Of a stretch of DNA of 64,000 bases, positions 9,257 to 17,430 are shown piece after piece. The stretch is from Bradyrhizobium sp. B124. GTDB lineage: Bacteria; Pseudomonadota; Alphaproteobacteria; Rhizobiales; Xanthobacteraceae. The position numbers and the translations under genes were made by a program. The stretch spans positions 3,720,001-3,784,000 of the forward strand of contig NZ_CP152413.1 in the NCBI RefSeq assembly GCF_038967635.1, written 5' to 3'. Below the pieces are notes generated by a model that saw only the letters and a program-made list of their open reading frames with translations, did no database searches and was not told the DNA's origin. How positions within the stretch are numbered: position 1 is the first letter of the stretch; each line of letters starts with the position of its first letter.

Positions 9257-9505
9257 AAGTGGGACGGCATCTATCTCGGTCGGCGCAAGGAAGGCGACCT
9301 GGTCTACTTCGGCAAAGTTGACTACGGCTTCGATAAGGTCTCCGCAGCCGATCTGCAAAGGCCGCTGAAGCCGCTGATCAGGAGGACGCAGCCCTACGCG
9401 AAGCGGATCGCCCACAAGGGTATCTGGGTGGAGTGAAGCTCTCGCCTCGGGCCAAGTGGGCGGAAGGAAAGGTGAGACACCCGTTTAGGGGTTGCGCGAC
9501 GATCG
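9257..9505 (+). pseudogene. ATP-dependent DNA ligase (LigD type), C-terminal remnant
   Basis: The frame KWDGIYLGRRKEGDLVYFGK continues VDYGFDKVSAADLQ and RRTQPYAKRIAHKGIWVE to TGA 9434-9436. This is the OB-fold end of the ligase domain of LigD-like DNA ligases (family: LYAGKVGTGF...L...P...RKARWVEP). After the stop another frame continues the same protein as RAKWAEGKVRHPF, also typical of the family C-terminus. Only about 80 residues survive; the adenylation site is absent. It ends about 100 bp before the intact gene block that begins at 9635. Confidence 0.8.
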
Positions 9506-9634
9506 TTGATCACGCAAGCCTGCCCGGTGCTATCCTGCTATCCCGCTTCTACCAGGAGCCTACCTGATCGGTTTCACCGGCCGCGGTGCCTTCGTGAACA
9601 CTCGATCCACGATGGACAGAGCTCCGCCGCCAGG

Positions 9635-10381
9635 TCAGGAAAACAAATTTCCTGCCTTCTGGCGAAGCGTGCTCATGGAATCGGCGTAAGGAAGCGCGCC
9701 GTAACTCACACGGGCGACGCCAAGTTTCGCGAGCTCATCGTTCGACGGCACGCCATCCATCACCATGACGTTGACCGGAATCGGCGTCTCAGAGGCGAGC
9801 CGGCGAATATGGTCGGGCACGCTGACGCCCGGTACGAAGAAACCCGACGCGCCCGCGTTCGCATAGGCCTTTCCGCGCCTCAAAGCCTCTTCGACATCGT
9901 CTCCGTTTCCGAGATAGACGTCCGTGCGCGCGTTGATGAAGAGCGGAATGCCTTTGCGATCGGCCACATCGCGAATAGCCGAGATGCGGCTCGCCTGGCG
10001 ATCGACGCCGTAAAGTCCCTTTCCTTTGACCACCCGGTCTTCGAAGTTGATCCCGACGATTCCGAGATCGAGAATTCTCTCGATGTTCTGGGCCAACCCG
10101 CCGTTGTCTTCGCTGTAGCCACCCTCGAAGTCCATCGTGACCGGTTTGTCGATGGTGGCGACGATTCGGGAGACGATCTGTTCCGCCATGGCGATAGGAA
10201 GGTCCTCACCGTCCTTGAAGCCCTGCGCGGCGGCGACAGCCCAGCTGCTGGTCGCGATCGCCTTCGCGCCGGCGTCGGCGATGGCCTTCGCGCTGCCCGC
10301 ATCCCAGGCGTTGTACAGAACCATCGGTCGTCCCTTGACGTGAAGCGCTGCGAACACTTTCGCTTTCTCGATCTGGCTCAT
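9635..10381 (-). CDS. Isocitrate lyase/PEP mutase-superfamily enzyme
   Basis: The 248-aa protein has the (beta/alpha)8 fold sequence of the superfamily: LYNAWDAGSAKAIADAG at the start, MDFEGGY and GINFEDRV with the Mg-binding acidic residues, then INARTDVYL and SGFFVPGV. The KKCG catalytic loop of isocitrate lyase is not present (the corresponding region reads VVKGKGLYGVD), so it is not a glyoxylate-cycle enzyme. Relatives cleave or form C-C or C-P bonds in 2-oxo acids (oxaloacetate hydrolase, methylisocitrate lyase-like, PEP mutase-like). It lies 30 bp downstream of the MFS exporter gene on the same strand and is probably in its operon, so under the same TetR operators. Its substrate is unknown. 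Confidence 0.85.
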   Translation of the reverse strand: MSQIEKAKVFAALHVKGRPMVLYNAWDAGSAKAIADAGAKAIATSSWAVAAAQGFKDGEDLPIAMAEQIVSRIVATIDKPVTMDFEGGYSEDNGGLAQNIERILDLGIVGINFEDRVVKGKGLYGVDRQASRISAIRDVADRKGIPLFINARTDVYLGNGDDVEEALRRGKAYANAGASGFFVPGVSVPDHIRRLASETPIPVNVMVMDGVPSNDELAKLGVARVSYGALPYADSMSTLRQKAGNLFS

Positions 10382-10411
10382 GTTCCTATCCTGTCTTGCT
10401 TTGGTTGCGGG

Positions 10412-11611
10412 TTATCGAGCGGCGAAGGCCGGTGCTTCGGCGCGCTCGGCTTTCTTGTCGGAAGAAGCTCCCGCCGCGATCAGGCGATGGACGATCTCGG
10501 CAACGATCAGCGCGCCGACGTAGAGAACCATGCTGATCCATCCGATGCTTTGCGCACCGATCAACGTCAAGCTAGCGCCGCCGATGACACCTGCGGAAGC
10601 AACGCCGACGTAGGTGGCCGACGTATTGAGGCCGAGCACGATCGGGACAGCCGTTGGCATGATGGACACCAGCCGATGCTGCTGTGCCGCGAGTTGGCCC
10701 CAGCTTGTCGCGCCGTGGACTACGACGGCGACGATGGCCGTGGCGAGAGCGGCGCTGGTCCAGGACAGCGTCGCCGTGACCGCGATCAGTGCGACCGACA
10801 TGACGACCAGGACTTTTCGCGTGCCGATCGTATCGACCAGCCGGCCTCCGACGAGGTTCATCACGGTACCCGATACGCCCCACAGAACCAGCAGGAGGCC
10901 GAGGATCAGCGTATTGCCGTGCGTAACGCGCCCGAAGATGACCGCAAAATACGTGTAGAGGGCGAAGTTGCCGGCCTGGAAGAAGAACGTGGTGAGGAGC
11001 GTCAGCCCGATGCGGCGATCCGCGAACGGCGCCAGGCGCTGCTTCAGCGAGATCGACGGCGGCGTCGGGATGTCCTTCAGCGACACTGTGATGCCCAGAG
11101 CCGCGACGACGCTGATCGCCGAAACGAACACCATCGTCCAGCGCCAATCGGCAAGTCCGCCGATCAGCGTGCCGATCGGCGAACCGAGAGCGGTCGAGAA
11201 GGTGAGCCCGGCGATCACGATGGAGAGCGCGAAGCCCCGCTTTTCCGGCGGCATCAGGCTGGCGCCGGACCCGGTGGCGGTCGGCGCGTAGATGGCGGCT
11301 CCCAGCCCCGCGAGCGCGCGAGCGACCAGTGCGAAAGCGAAGTTAGGCGCCCAAGCGGTCGCAAGGTTGGCGAAAATGAAGATCCCAAGACCGGAGAGCA
11401 TCAGTTTCTTGCGCTCGACATGCGCGAAGACGGCCGCAGCCGTCGGCGACAGCAGCGCGTAGGCGATCGCATAGACGGTAGTGAGCTGCCCAGCGGCGCC
11501 CACGCTCACCTGGAAGGACTGCGATATCTCGGGCAGCACGCCCGCGACGACGAAACTATCGGTTCCGAGGGCGAACATGCCCAGCGCTAGAATTACAAGG
11601 CGGCGGTCCAT
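10412..11611 (-). CDS. MFS drug/metabolite exporter (DHA1, 12 TM)
   Basis: The 399-aa protein has the DHA1 pattern: TM1 with ALGTDSFVVAGVLPEIS (motif D2-like), then GAAGQLTTVYAIAYALLSP, an ARALAGLGAAIYAPTA stretch in TM4 and the exporter motif C region in TM5 (ALGSPIGTLIGGLADWRWTM). Twelve hydrophobic segments can be counted, so it lies in the inner membrane. Relatives of the AraJ/CmlA/NepI group export sugars, purines or drugs. It is divergent from a tetR gene (11875) with three 22-bp operators between them, which strongly suggests direct TetR control. The PEP-mutase-like gene follows. Confidence 0.9.
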   Translation of the reverse strand: MDRRLVILALGMFALGTDSFVVAGVLPEISQSFQVSVGAAGQLTTVYAIAYALLSPTAAAVFAHVERKKLMLSGLGIFIFANLATAWAPNFAFALVARALAGLGAAIYAPTATGSGASLMPPEKRGFALSIVIAGLTFSTALGSPIGTLIGGLADWRWTMVFVSAISVVAALGITVSLKDIPTPPSISLKQRLAPFADRRIGLTLLTTFFFQAGNFALYTYFAVIFGRVTHGNTLILGLLLVLWGVSGTVMNLVGGRLVDTIGTRKVLVVMSVALIAVTATLSWTSAALATAIVAVVVHGATSWGQLAAQQHRLVSIMPTAVPIVLGLNTSATYVGVASAGVIGGASLTLIGAQSIGWISMVLYVGALIVAEIVHRLIAAGASSDKKAERAEAPAFAAR

Positions 11612-11685
11612 GGCGAAGCTCCTGCGGGTTCGAGCGCCGGGATGCGGCGGGATCCAGATCGAGAAGGCCAGCGGCCGCCCGACTT

Positions 11686-11707
11686 ATCTATCTGGTGATA
11701 GATAGAT
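11686..11707. promoter_or_regulatory. TetR-type operator 1
   Basis: ATCTATCT-ggtgat-AGATAGAT: both half-sites are perfect inverse copies. It lies 75 bp upstream of the MFS start (11611). Confidence 0.75.
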
Positions 11708-11740
11708 TGCTTGTAATTCGCTCGCCGCGGTCCTGTCAAC

Positions 11741-11762
11741 ATCTATCTATCGATAGGCAGAT
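11741..11762. promoter_or_regulatory. TetR-type operator 2
   Basis: ATCTATCT-atcgat-AGGCAGAT matches the 22-bp consensus in 14 of 16 half-site bases. It is placed between operators 1 and 3 in the MFS/tetR divergent region. Confidence 0.7.
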
Positions 11763-11837
11763 AATTAATGATAGCTTCATTCTGCCCCGGCGCAGCCACG
11801 GGTTCCTGGAACCAAGCTTGCGATTCGGCCTCCATTG

Positions 11838-11859
11838 AGCTATCTATCGAAAGGTAGAC
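11838..11859. promoter_or_regulatory. TetR-type operator 3
   Basis: AGCTATCT-atcgaa-AGGTAGAC lies 15 bp upstream of the tetR ATG at 11875, just before its AGGAG site. This suggests autorepression. Confidence 0.7.
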
Positions 11860-11874
11860 GCAGGAGCGAGCCAC

Positions 11875-12399
11875 ATGAGCGACATGAAGACGGCGATCTT
11901 GGACGCGGCCGAAAAGCGGATTCAGGCAGGCGGATTCGGTGGATTCAGCTTTCGGGAGATCGCCGAGGACGTCGGCATCAAGAGCTCGAGCGTCCACTAC
12001 CACTTTCCCACGAAGGAAGACCTCGCTGCCGAGGTCGTCCGCCGTTGGGCCGATCGCACCTCCGGCAATATCGATAGGGAGTTCGCGAAAGACCCGAATC
12101 CGAAACGCGTCTGGGCCAAGGCGTTCCGCGGAACGGCGTTCTCGAAAGCCCACATGTGTCCGTGCACGATCCTCGGCGCGTCCTCGCAGGATCTGCCGAA
12201 GCCCGTCGCTGCCGAAGTGAAGCGGTTCTTCAAGATGTGCCAGGACAAGATGCTCGCCCAAGGCATGTCCGCGGACGACGCCAGCGAATTCCTGTCCACG
12301 ATTATCGGCGCGCTGGTCGTCGCGAACGCGCTGCGCGACAGCGGGGAGTACGATCGCGCGACTGCGACTTTTCGGGTCGAGGAAAAGACTGCGGCCTGA
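11875..12399 (+). CDS. TetR-family transcriptional repressor (copy 1)
   Basis: The 174-aa protein has an N-terminal helix-turn-helix (FSFREIAEDVGIKSSSVHYH, then FPTKEDL, residues about 22-50). The start at 11875 has AGGAG upstream. The ligand domain carries a cysteine-rich stretch (HMCPCTILGAS) and a second MC (KMCQDK). The Cys near residue 95 after a conserved FRG...F lies where thiol-sensing TetR proteins of the NemR group carry a reactive Cys, so electrophile sensing is possible but unproven. It is paralogous to the protein at 17464, with near-identical recognition helices (IKSSSVHYHFPTKE in both), so the two should bind the same operators. Its own operator lies 15 bp upstream. Confidence 0.9.
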   Translation: MSDMKTAILDAAEKRIQAGGFGGFSFREIAEDVGIKSSSVHYHFPTKEDLAAEVVRRWADRTSGNIDREFAKDPNPKRVWAKAFRGTAFSKAHMCPCTILGASSQDLPKPVAAEVKRFFKMCQDKMLAQGMSADDASEFLSTIIGALVVANALRDSGEYDRATATFRVEEKTAA

Positions 12400-12410
12400 C
12401 GTCCATCGGT

Positions 12411-12435
12411 CCGACGATCGTCTTGCGATCGTCGG
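12411..12435. terminator. Hairpin between convergent tetR and operon end
   Basis: CCGACGATCG-tcttg-CGATCGTCGG is a perfect 10-bp stem with a 5-base loop. It lies 12 bp after the tetR stop and before the end of the convergent operon (12553). It has no T-run, so it may terminate in both directions only weakly. Confidence 0.6.
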
Positions 12436-12552
12436 GTCTCGACGGTGACGACGCATAGGAAGCCTCCAGCGTGACGGGAAGGGGCGCCGATGCCGGTCGT
12501 GGCGGCGCTCGCGTGGTCGTTCGGCGGCGATCGATTGCCGCGCCTTCCGAAA

Positions 12553-12930
12553 TCACGATCCGGTCGGCCCTATGATGTTCGACAAGAAGGTCGCTCCATA
12601 TTGGTGGAGGATGGACCTCACACGATCGTCGGGGGCGCCGTAGACTGAAAAGCGTGACGGGCTACAGGCTTCCGCGAAGCGTTCGGAGAAGGCGCGACCG
12701 AAGTTGTCCGCGTGCGCGATCAGGCCGTCCGAATCTCTGTAGCGTTCGTAGATGTGACAAATCGATCGATCCGCGTTCAGCGAATATCGATATTCGACGG
12801 TGCCCGGTTCGTCTTCCATCGTCGCCATGAGATCGCGCGCGACGGAGACGAACTCTTCTGTCTTTCCCGGATTGATCTTGACCTCGTAGATCCAAAAGAT
12901 CTGCTCCGGAGGAGCAAACTTCTTGCTCAT
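12553..12930 (-). CDS. Quinol/antibiotic-biosynthesis monooxygenase domain protein
   Basis: The 125-aa protein has a single ABM ferredoxin-like domain: WIYEVKINPGKTEEFVSVAR, EDEPGTVEYRYSL, HIYERYRDSDGLIAH and FSERFAEA. Small proteins of this family (YgiN-like) oxidise quinols or polyketide-like aromatics without cofactor, or help remove reactive products. It is the last gene of the minus-strand operon that starts at 17049, and lies 24 bp after the oxidoreductase gene. AGGAG-like sequence precedes the start. The C-terminal about 20 residues extend beyond the domain. Confidence 0.85.
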   Translation of the reverse strand: MSKKFAPPEQIFWIYEVKINPGKTEEFVSVARDLMATMEDEPGTVEYRYSLNADRSICHIYERYRDSDGLIAHADNFGRAFSERFAEACSPSRFSVYGAPDDRVRSILHQYGATFLSNIIGPTGS

Positions 12931-12954
12931 TTCTTTTCTCCTTCGAAGAGGGAC

Positions 12955-13935
12955 TCAGCGGTTCGGACGAAAGATCACTTTTCCCCGAAGCTTCGAGGCA
13001 AGTGCGAGCGCCTCGACGTATTGATCGAGCCCGAACTCGCCGACGGTCGGCAACGCGATGGCGCCCGACGCGACGAGCGGCGCCAACTCCGCGTACATAC
13101 CCTCCAGCCTTTCCACGTTCCCGGGCACCTTGAGCCAGTTCATGATCCAGAAGCCGTGCAGCGATTGGCCGTTGAAGATGATCGGCACGTTGTTGATCGG
13201 AGACAGTTCGCCGCTCATGCCGCTCCAGATGACGAGTTTGCCGTAGAGGCCGAGGCGATCGAGCAGGCGCTGAGTCGTCGCGCCACCGACACCATCGAGC
13301 ACGAGCGGAAACTTCGATAGCCCTGTCGCCTTTGCGATGCGCGCTGGAAGATCCGGACTGTCGACTAGGACGACGTCGCCACCGAGCGCCTTCAGTTCGT
13401 CGACCAGTTCGGGGCGGCGGACCAGATTGACCGTACGATAGCCGCGCCCCTTGGCGATCGGGATGATCGCGCGGCCGACGGCCGAATTCGCAGCCGTCGA
13501 GATCAGCCAGTCGCCTGGCTTGAGCGTCACGAAGTCGGTCAGCAGCAGCAGCGCGGTCACCGGATTCATACCGAGCATCGAAAGCTGGTTGACGTCGCCG
13601 TCCGGAAGCGGTCGAAGCCCGGACGCATCCGTCTTCAATCTGGTGACCCAGGCTTTCCCGTTGATCGGAACCAGCGTGCGATCCCCGACCTTCAGATGCT
13701 TGACGTTTGGACCGACCGCCGCGACACGACCGACCCCCGTGCAGCCTACGAAGTGCGGCAACGGCGGTAATTCGCCGTAGATGCCGGCGATGATGTACTG
13801 GTCGGTCGGCTCGATCGGCGAAGCTTCCACGTCGATGATGATCTCGTTCGCTCCCGGAGGGGACGGGTCCGGAAGCTCGACGAGCTTCAGCACATCGGCG
13901 GGAGCTCCGTAGCCGGTAAGTTGAAGACCTTTCAT
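12955..13935 (-). CDS. Zinc-independent MDR alcohol dehydrogenase/quinone oxidoreductase-like protein
   Basis: The frame opens at 13998, but ATG 13935 follows a GAGGAG site and matches the family start (MKGLQLTGYGAPADVLKLVE). The 326 residues have the GroES-like N-domain (PIEPTDQYIIAGIYG, PHFVGCTGVGRVAAVG) and a Rossmann domain in which the usual AxGGVG is AANSAVGRAI. It lacks the Cys/His zinc ligands, as in NADPH:quinone or trans-2-enoyl-CoA reductases (MECR/Etr1-like), which the NSAVG motif resembles. Expected reaction: NAD(P)H-dependent reduction of an enone or quinone. It is in the middle of the TetR-controlled operon. Confidence 0.85.
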   Translation of the reverse strand: MKGLQLTGYGAPADVLKLVELPDPSPPGANEIIIDVEASPIEPTDQYIIAGIYGELPPLPHFVGCTGVGRVAAVGPNVKHLKVGDRTLVPINGKAWVTRLKTDASGLRPLPDGDVNQLSMLGMNPVTALLLLTDFVTLKPGDWLISTAANSAVGRAIIPIAKGRGYRTVNLVRRPELVDELKALGGDVVLVDSPDLPARIAKATGLSKFPLVLDGVGGATTQRLLDRLGLYGKLVIWSGMSGELSPINNVPIIFNGQSLHGFWIMNWLKVPGNVERLEGMYAELAPLVASGAIALPTVGEFGLDQYVEALALASKLRGKVIFRPNR

Positions 13936-14040
13936 GACAAATCTCCTCGCTGGGGATGCGTGCGAGAGACGGAACGTTGTCTCCCGCACCGGGATCAACA
14001 GGCCGTAGCGATACGAACACCGCCAGGCCTTGGCCGCCGC

Positions 14041-14541
14041 TTACTTGCTTAAGATCTGCGCATCGAAGGCAACGTCCTGGACGAGGACGACGGTGCAATT
14101 CTCCGAGAAGCACTCGGTGATATGGGGTTCACCGCCCTTCTGGAACCAATAGGATCCGGCACTCAGATGCTTGATCTCGCTGCCGGGGCGGTAGTTCGCC
14201 ATGACGCCGGAAATCACGACCGCGTAGTAATCGCCGGTGTGGGTGTGTAGCGCGCTCTTGAAGCCCTTCGGAAACTTGGTGATCGTGGCGTGAGGTCCCG
14301 AAGCCACCTTGCCGTAGGCGTCCGACACCATGATGTCCCTGTTGGAATGATCGTCGGGACGGCGGGGTCCGTAGGCGGCAAATCCAGAATCCGCGAAGGT
14401 CATATCTTCGAATGGGATTTCGAGCGAGTTGGTCGCCTCGGGCAGTTTCGCAGTCTGCTCGGAAGCCAAGGCAGGGGCGCTGAAAAGCGAGGTGGCAGTA
14501 GCGGCGACGACCAGCGCGTTTCGGATGAAAGTGTTTGTCAT
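14041..14541 (-). CDS. Exported cupin-domain protein
   Basis: The start at 14541 has AAGGAG upstream and gives a clear signal peptide (MTNTFIRNALVVAATATSLF, then SAPALA-SEQ), so the protein should be periplasmic. The mature about 143 residues hold one beta-barrel cupin: GPHATITKFPKGFKSALHTH (motif 1, with His-x-His), DYYAVVISGVM, and the motif 2 region SYWFQKGGEPHITECFSENC. The HxH pair, with a later His, could bind a metal as in ChrR-like and DUF4437 cupins. It is unusual in being exported while its operon partners are cytoplasmic enzymes. Function unknown. Confidence 0.8.
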   Translation of the reverse strand: MTNTFIRNALVVAATATSLFSAPALASEQTAKLPEATNSLEIPFEDMTFADSGFAAYGPRRPDDHSNRDIMVSDAYGKVASGPHATITKFPKGFKSALHTHTGDYYAVVISGVMANYRPGSEIKHLSAGSYWFQKGGEPHITECFSENCTVVLVQDVAFDAQILSK

Positions 14542-14662
14542 GACGGTATCTCCTTTGGGTGAGGGGCCGCAAAATTGCAGCCTGGCTCGGGTGGCAAGAG
14601 AGGCGGAAGCTGACGAGACAGTCCGAAGATGGGCTTGCGAGAAGCGATGCGTTCGCCGGGGA

Positions 14663-15373
14663 TCAATGGCCCGCAGTCCGACCTCCATCCACGTAGTGAA
14701 TCTCGCCGGTCACGTAGTCGGCATCCTCTAGATAGTTGATGGCCCGCACGACATCCTCGATCTTGCCGTTGCGGTTGAGCGGCGAGAAAGACTTCAGATC
14801 ATCCGGGTTCGATCCATCGTGAAGCGGCGTGATGACGATACCGAGCGAGATGGTGTTGACGCGGATGTTGCTGGAAGCGAGCTCCATCGCGAGTCCTCGC
14901 GTGGCGGCGACGCCGGCACCCTTCGTCAGCGAGGCGAGGACGGCCGGCACGGTCTGGAGCGCATGCTCAACGAGGCTCGTCGAGATCTGGACGATGTGAC
15001 CTCCGCCCTGCCTCTTCATAGCGGGCACCGCGGCCTGCGTTGCGAAGAACACGCTGTCGAGGTTGGTCGACATCACGCGTCGGTAGAGATCCTCGGAGAT
15101 GCCCTCGATCGGACCGGGACGCCATATGCCGGCGTTGTTGATCAGCGTGTCGACGCGGCCGAAGCGTTCGAGCGCGGTCCGGACGACTTTCCTGGCGATC
15201 TCCGGTTCGCCGACGTCGCCGGCGACGGTGACGTAGTCGGGGTCGCTCGAAGGCGCGATCGACCTTGAATTTCCGACCGCACGCCAACCTCGTTCCCGAT
15301 AGGCCTTCACGAAGGCCTCGCCGAGTCCCTGCGACGCGCCGGTCACCACGACGACTTTGCGTTCAGTTGCCAT
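14663..15373 (-). CDS. Short-chain dehydrogenase/reductase lacking the catalytic Tyr
   Basis: The 236-aa SDR has TGASQGLG (cofactor loop), NNAG and the Ser region QISTSL, and ends with ADYVTGEIHYVDGG. At the YxxxK site it reads ASLTK: the Lys is present but the Tyr position is Ala. The same pattern (LASLTKGGLNAAT) occurs, as I remember, in a branch of SDR proteins, so it may be a real subfamily with altered chemistry or a non-catalytic role. Its ATG is preceded by a weak AAGG-like site. It is a cytoplasmic member of the operon 17049 to 12553. Confidence 0.85.
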   Translation of the reverse strand: MATERKVVVVTGASQGLGEAFVKAYRERGWRAVGNSRSIAPSSDPDYVTVAGDVGEPEIARKVVRTALERFGRVDTLINNAGIWRPGPIEGISEDLYRRVMSTNLDSVFFATQAAVPAMKRQGGGHIVQISTSLVEHALQTVPAVLASLTKGAGVAATRGLAMELASSNIRVNTISLGIVITPLHDGSNPDDLKSFSPLNRNGKIEDVVRAINYLEDADYVTGEIHYVDGGRTAGH

Positions 15374-15438
15374 ATGTCACTTGCCTTGCTGTAGGGGCCC
15401 GCCGTGAGCGGGCGCTCTCGGATCCACCTCGAAAGTCG

Positions 15439-16308
15439 TCAAGCGACCTTCAGCTTCTTGAGCTGATCCAGACCGATGCCGGCGATCACCTGTTCCTGTA
15501 TCGGCTGGATTGCGGAGTTGGCCGCATCGGCGCCGAACGCCAGGCCGACGACCACGCGTTCGGGACGCTTGCCGCGGGGCGTCCCGACCAGCTTGGCGAT
15601 CGCTTCCGCCGTGTCGTGCGGATTCGGAGCGTCGGGGCCGGAGAACACGCCGCCGAGGAAATCGACGAGCTTGCCGGGAAGAGCGGCGACCTCGCCGTAC
15701 TTGTCGGCCCGACCGGGGTCGGAGGGCTTCTGAACCGCCGCCCACAGATTCGTCGGGAACGGACCAGGCTGCACCAGCACGACGTCGATTCCCAGTTGCG
15801 AAAGTTCGTATCGGTAGCCCTCGGTCAGGGCTTCCACGGCGTGCTTGGAGGCACCGTAGAGACCGTAGAAGGGCAGCGTCAGCCGGCCCAGGATCGAACC
15901 GACGTTGACGATCAGGCCGGATTTGTTCGCCTGCATCTGCGGCACGACCGCCCGGATCATGCGCTGGACGCCGAACACGTTCACCTCGAACATCTCGCGC
16001 ACCTGTTCCGGAGTGAAGGCCTCCGCGAGACCTCCCGAGGCGATGCCCGCGTTGTTGACGAGTACGTCCAGCCTGCCGTCGGTCTTGCCCAACAGCGTCT
16101 TCACGGCGGCATCGACGCTCGCGTTGTTCGTGACGTCGAGCTCAAGGGTCTCGATGCCCTTCGCCTGCAGTTCTTTCGCCACTTCGCGATTGCGCCCGTC
16201 CATATCCCGCATGGTCGCGAATACGCGATGACCACCGGCGGCCAACGTATTTGCGAGGTCTTTGCCGAAACCGTTCGACGTTCCGGTGATGAGGATGGTA
16301 TCAGACAT
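15439..16308 (-). CDS. Short-chain dehydrogenase/reductase (classical)
   Basis: The 289-aa SDR has a full set of motifs: TGTSNGFG, DVTN, NNAGIASGG, NVGSILG (Ser) and YGASK (Tyr and Lys). This oxidoreductase group is used for small alcohols and ketones, probably NADP-dependent given the ATMRD segment after strand 2. The C-terminus is longer than average. It lies second in the operon, 45 bp after the cysteine hydrolase gene. It is related to the SDR at 21445 (both begin MSDTILITG), suggesting an old duplication in the module. Confidence 0.9.
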   Translation of the reverse strand: MSDTILITGTSNGFGKDLANTLAAGGHRVFATMRDMDGRNREVAKELQAKGIETLELDVTNNASVDAAVKTLLGKTDGRLDVLVNNAGIASGGLAEAFTPEQVREMFEVNVFGVQRMIRAVVPQMQANKSGLIVNVGSILGRLTLPFYGLYGASKHAVEALTEGYRYELSQLGIDVVLVQPGPFPTNLWAAVQKPSDPGRADKYGEVAALPGKLVDFLGGVFSGPDAPNPHDTAEAIAKLVGTPRGKRPERVVVGLAFGADAANSAIQPIQEQVIAGIGLDQLKKLKVA

Positions 16309-16353
16309 GGTCGTTCTTTCTCTTCAGCTTTTCGATTTCGCAGGATTTCGGGA

Positions 16354-17049
16354 TCAGGCCGCGGCCTTCATGCGCTGCAGGGCTTCGTCGGTCGTCCAGA
16401 CCGCGTTCGCCATGAAGCGGTAGTTCACCATCGCCGCCGTGTAGCCGTCGCCTTCCTCGTTCACGCCGGCGGCCACCGCATCGCGGACCATCGCGACCTC
16501 GAAGCCCGCCTCGATGACGTCGCGCATGTGCGACTCCAGACAGATGTTCGCGACGGGACCCGCCATGATCACTTGTTCGACACGGCGCATGCGCAGCTGC
16601 TTGATCACGTCGTTCGACTCGCACCCGAAGACCTTGTGCGGCGACGTGTTGCAGGTGTGCCCGTCCAGCAGGTACTTCTTGAACGGTTCGTAGTAGTCCG
16701 CCCTCGAGCCCTTGAAGCCCTCGAGATCGACCGGGTCCTTGCGGCCGCAAAAGCCGATGCCGCCGAGATAGTGGCCGATCGCTCCGGGCGGCACTGTCCA
16801 CTGCAGGTCCGTCGGGTAGTACCAGTGCGGCGAGTGCACAATGAAGTAGCCGAGCTCCTGCGCGGTCTTGAGAAGCCTCTCCAGGTTGCCGACGACGTTG
16901 CGCTTCTTCAGCGCATCCTCGATCAGCGCGTAGTAGGTCCCCGACCCCTTCTCTTCGAGGAATTCATTCTGAATGTCGGCGAGGACGAGAGCGACGCGCC
17001 TCTTCTCGCCGAGCCTCATCTCCGGATTGCGATGGGTAAATTCGAGCAT
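16354..17049 (-). CDS. Isochorismatase-family cysteine hydrolase
   Basis: The start at 17049 (MLEFTHRN) is taken because GGAG lies six bases upstream; the frame is open to 17082. The 231 residues show the fold of the family: the catalytic Asp in VLADIQNEFLEE, a long insert with YYEPFKKY that may supply the Lys, and the nucleophile Cys in GPVANICLESHMRD preceded by the cis-peptide-like segment. It ends with MVRDAVAAG. Such enzymes hydrolyse C-N or ether bonds (nicotinamide, N-carbamoylsarcosine, biuret). This protein is longer than the simplest members. It is the first gene of the six-gene operon, with two operators (17086, 17129) upstream. Confidence 0.85.
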   Translation of the reverse strand: MLEFTHRNPEMRLGEKRRVALVLADIQNEFLEEKGSGTYYALIEDALKKRNVVGNLERLLKTAQELGYFIVHSPHWYYPTDLQWTVPPGAIGHYLGGIGFCGRKDPVDLEGFKGSRADYYEPFKKYLLDGHTCNTSPHKVFGCESNDVIKQLRMRRVEQVIMAGPVANICLESHMRDVIEAGFEVAMVRDAVAAGVNEEGDGYTAAMVNYRFMANAVWTTDEALQRMKAAA

Positions 17050-17085
17050 CTTCATCTCCGATGGGGGAAACCGGTGCGGCAATCC

Positions 17086-17107
17086 ATCTATCTATCAACA
17101 GGTAGGT
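17086..17107. promoter_or_regulatory. TetR-type operator 4
   Basis: ATCTATCT-atcaac-AGGTAGGT lies 36 bp upstream of the cysteine-hydrolase start, so it can block the operon promoter. Confidence 0.7.
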
Positions 17108-17128
17108 GTTTTTCACCGAGCGGTCAAC

Positions 17129-17150
17129 GGCTATCTACCGATAGAGAGTC
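17129..17150. promoter_or_regulatory. TetR-type operator 5
   Basis: GGCTATCT-accgat-AGAGAGTC keeps the CTATCT and AGAG cores. It starts 43 bp from operator 4, about four helical turns, so both lie on one face of the DNA. Confidence 0.6.
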
Positions 17151-17430
17151 GAAACTTGCGTGACGCAGGCGGGCTTACGTTTGGGCGCGGAGGCGAGGTT
17201 TTAATTCCGTCGCCACAGGAGCTTCTCCATTGTCTCCATTCGCCGCATCTTGGGAGCTGATTGAAACCGGAGAAGTCTCAGGGTTCTTGTCTCCCGGCGC
17301 CCGATTTGAACGACCAAACCGTTCCATGAACCGGGGAGTGACGGCGCCCCGGAGCGTGTTCTGATCGCCGGACTGCCGCGTCCCTATCGCTTGATAGACA
17401 AAAAGCTTGCGACGGGGCCTGGAACAATGT
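17151..17430. other. Intergenic between divergent operon and tetR copy 2
   Basis: No gene is seen. It should hold the promoter of the second tetR gene and possibly that of the operon. I could not fix -35/-10 boxes with confidence. Confidence 0.4.

Noticed and set aside
9506..11590. 694-codon plus-strand open frame
   Set aside because: It lies opposite the PEP-mutase-like and MFS genes, reads as Arg/Asp/Gly-rich low-quality protein and has no motif: an antisense shadow of GC-rich genes.
12662..14113. 483-codon minus-strand open frame
   Set aside because: It is another frame of the oxidoreductase and monooxygenase genes; no recognisable domain.
15265..17163. 632-codon plus-strand open frame
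   Set aside because: It is antisense to the SDR and cysteine-hydrolase genes, which carry clear catalytic motifs.
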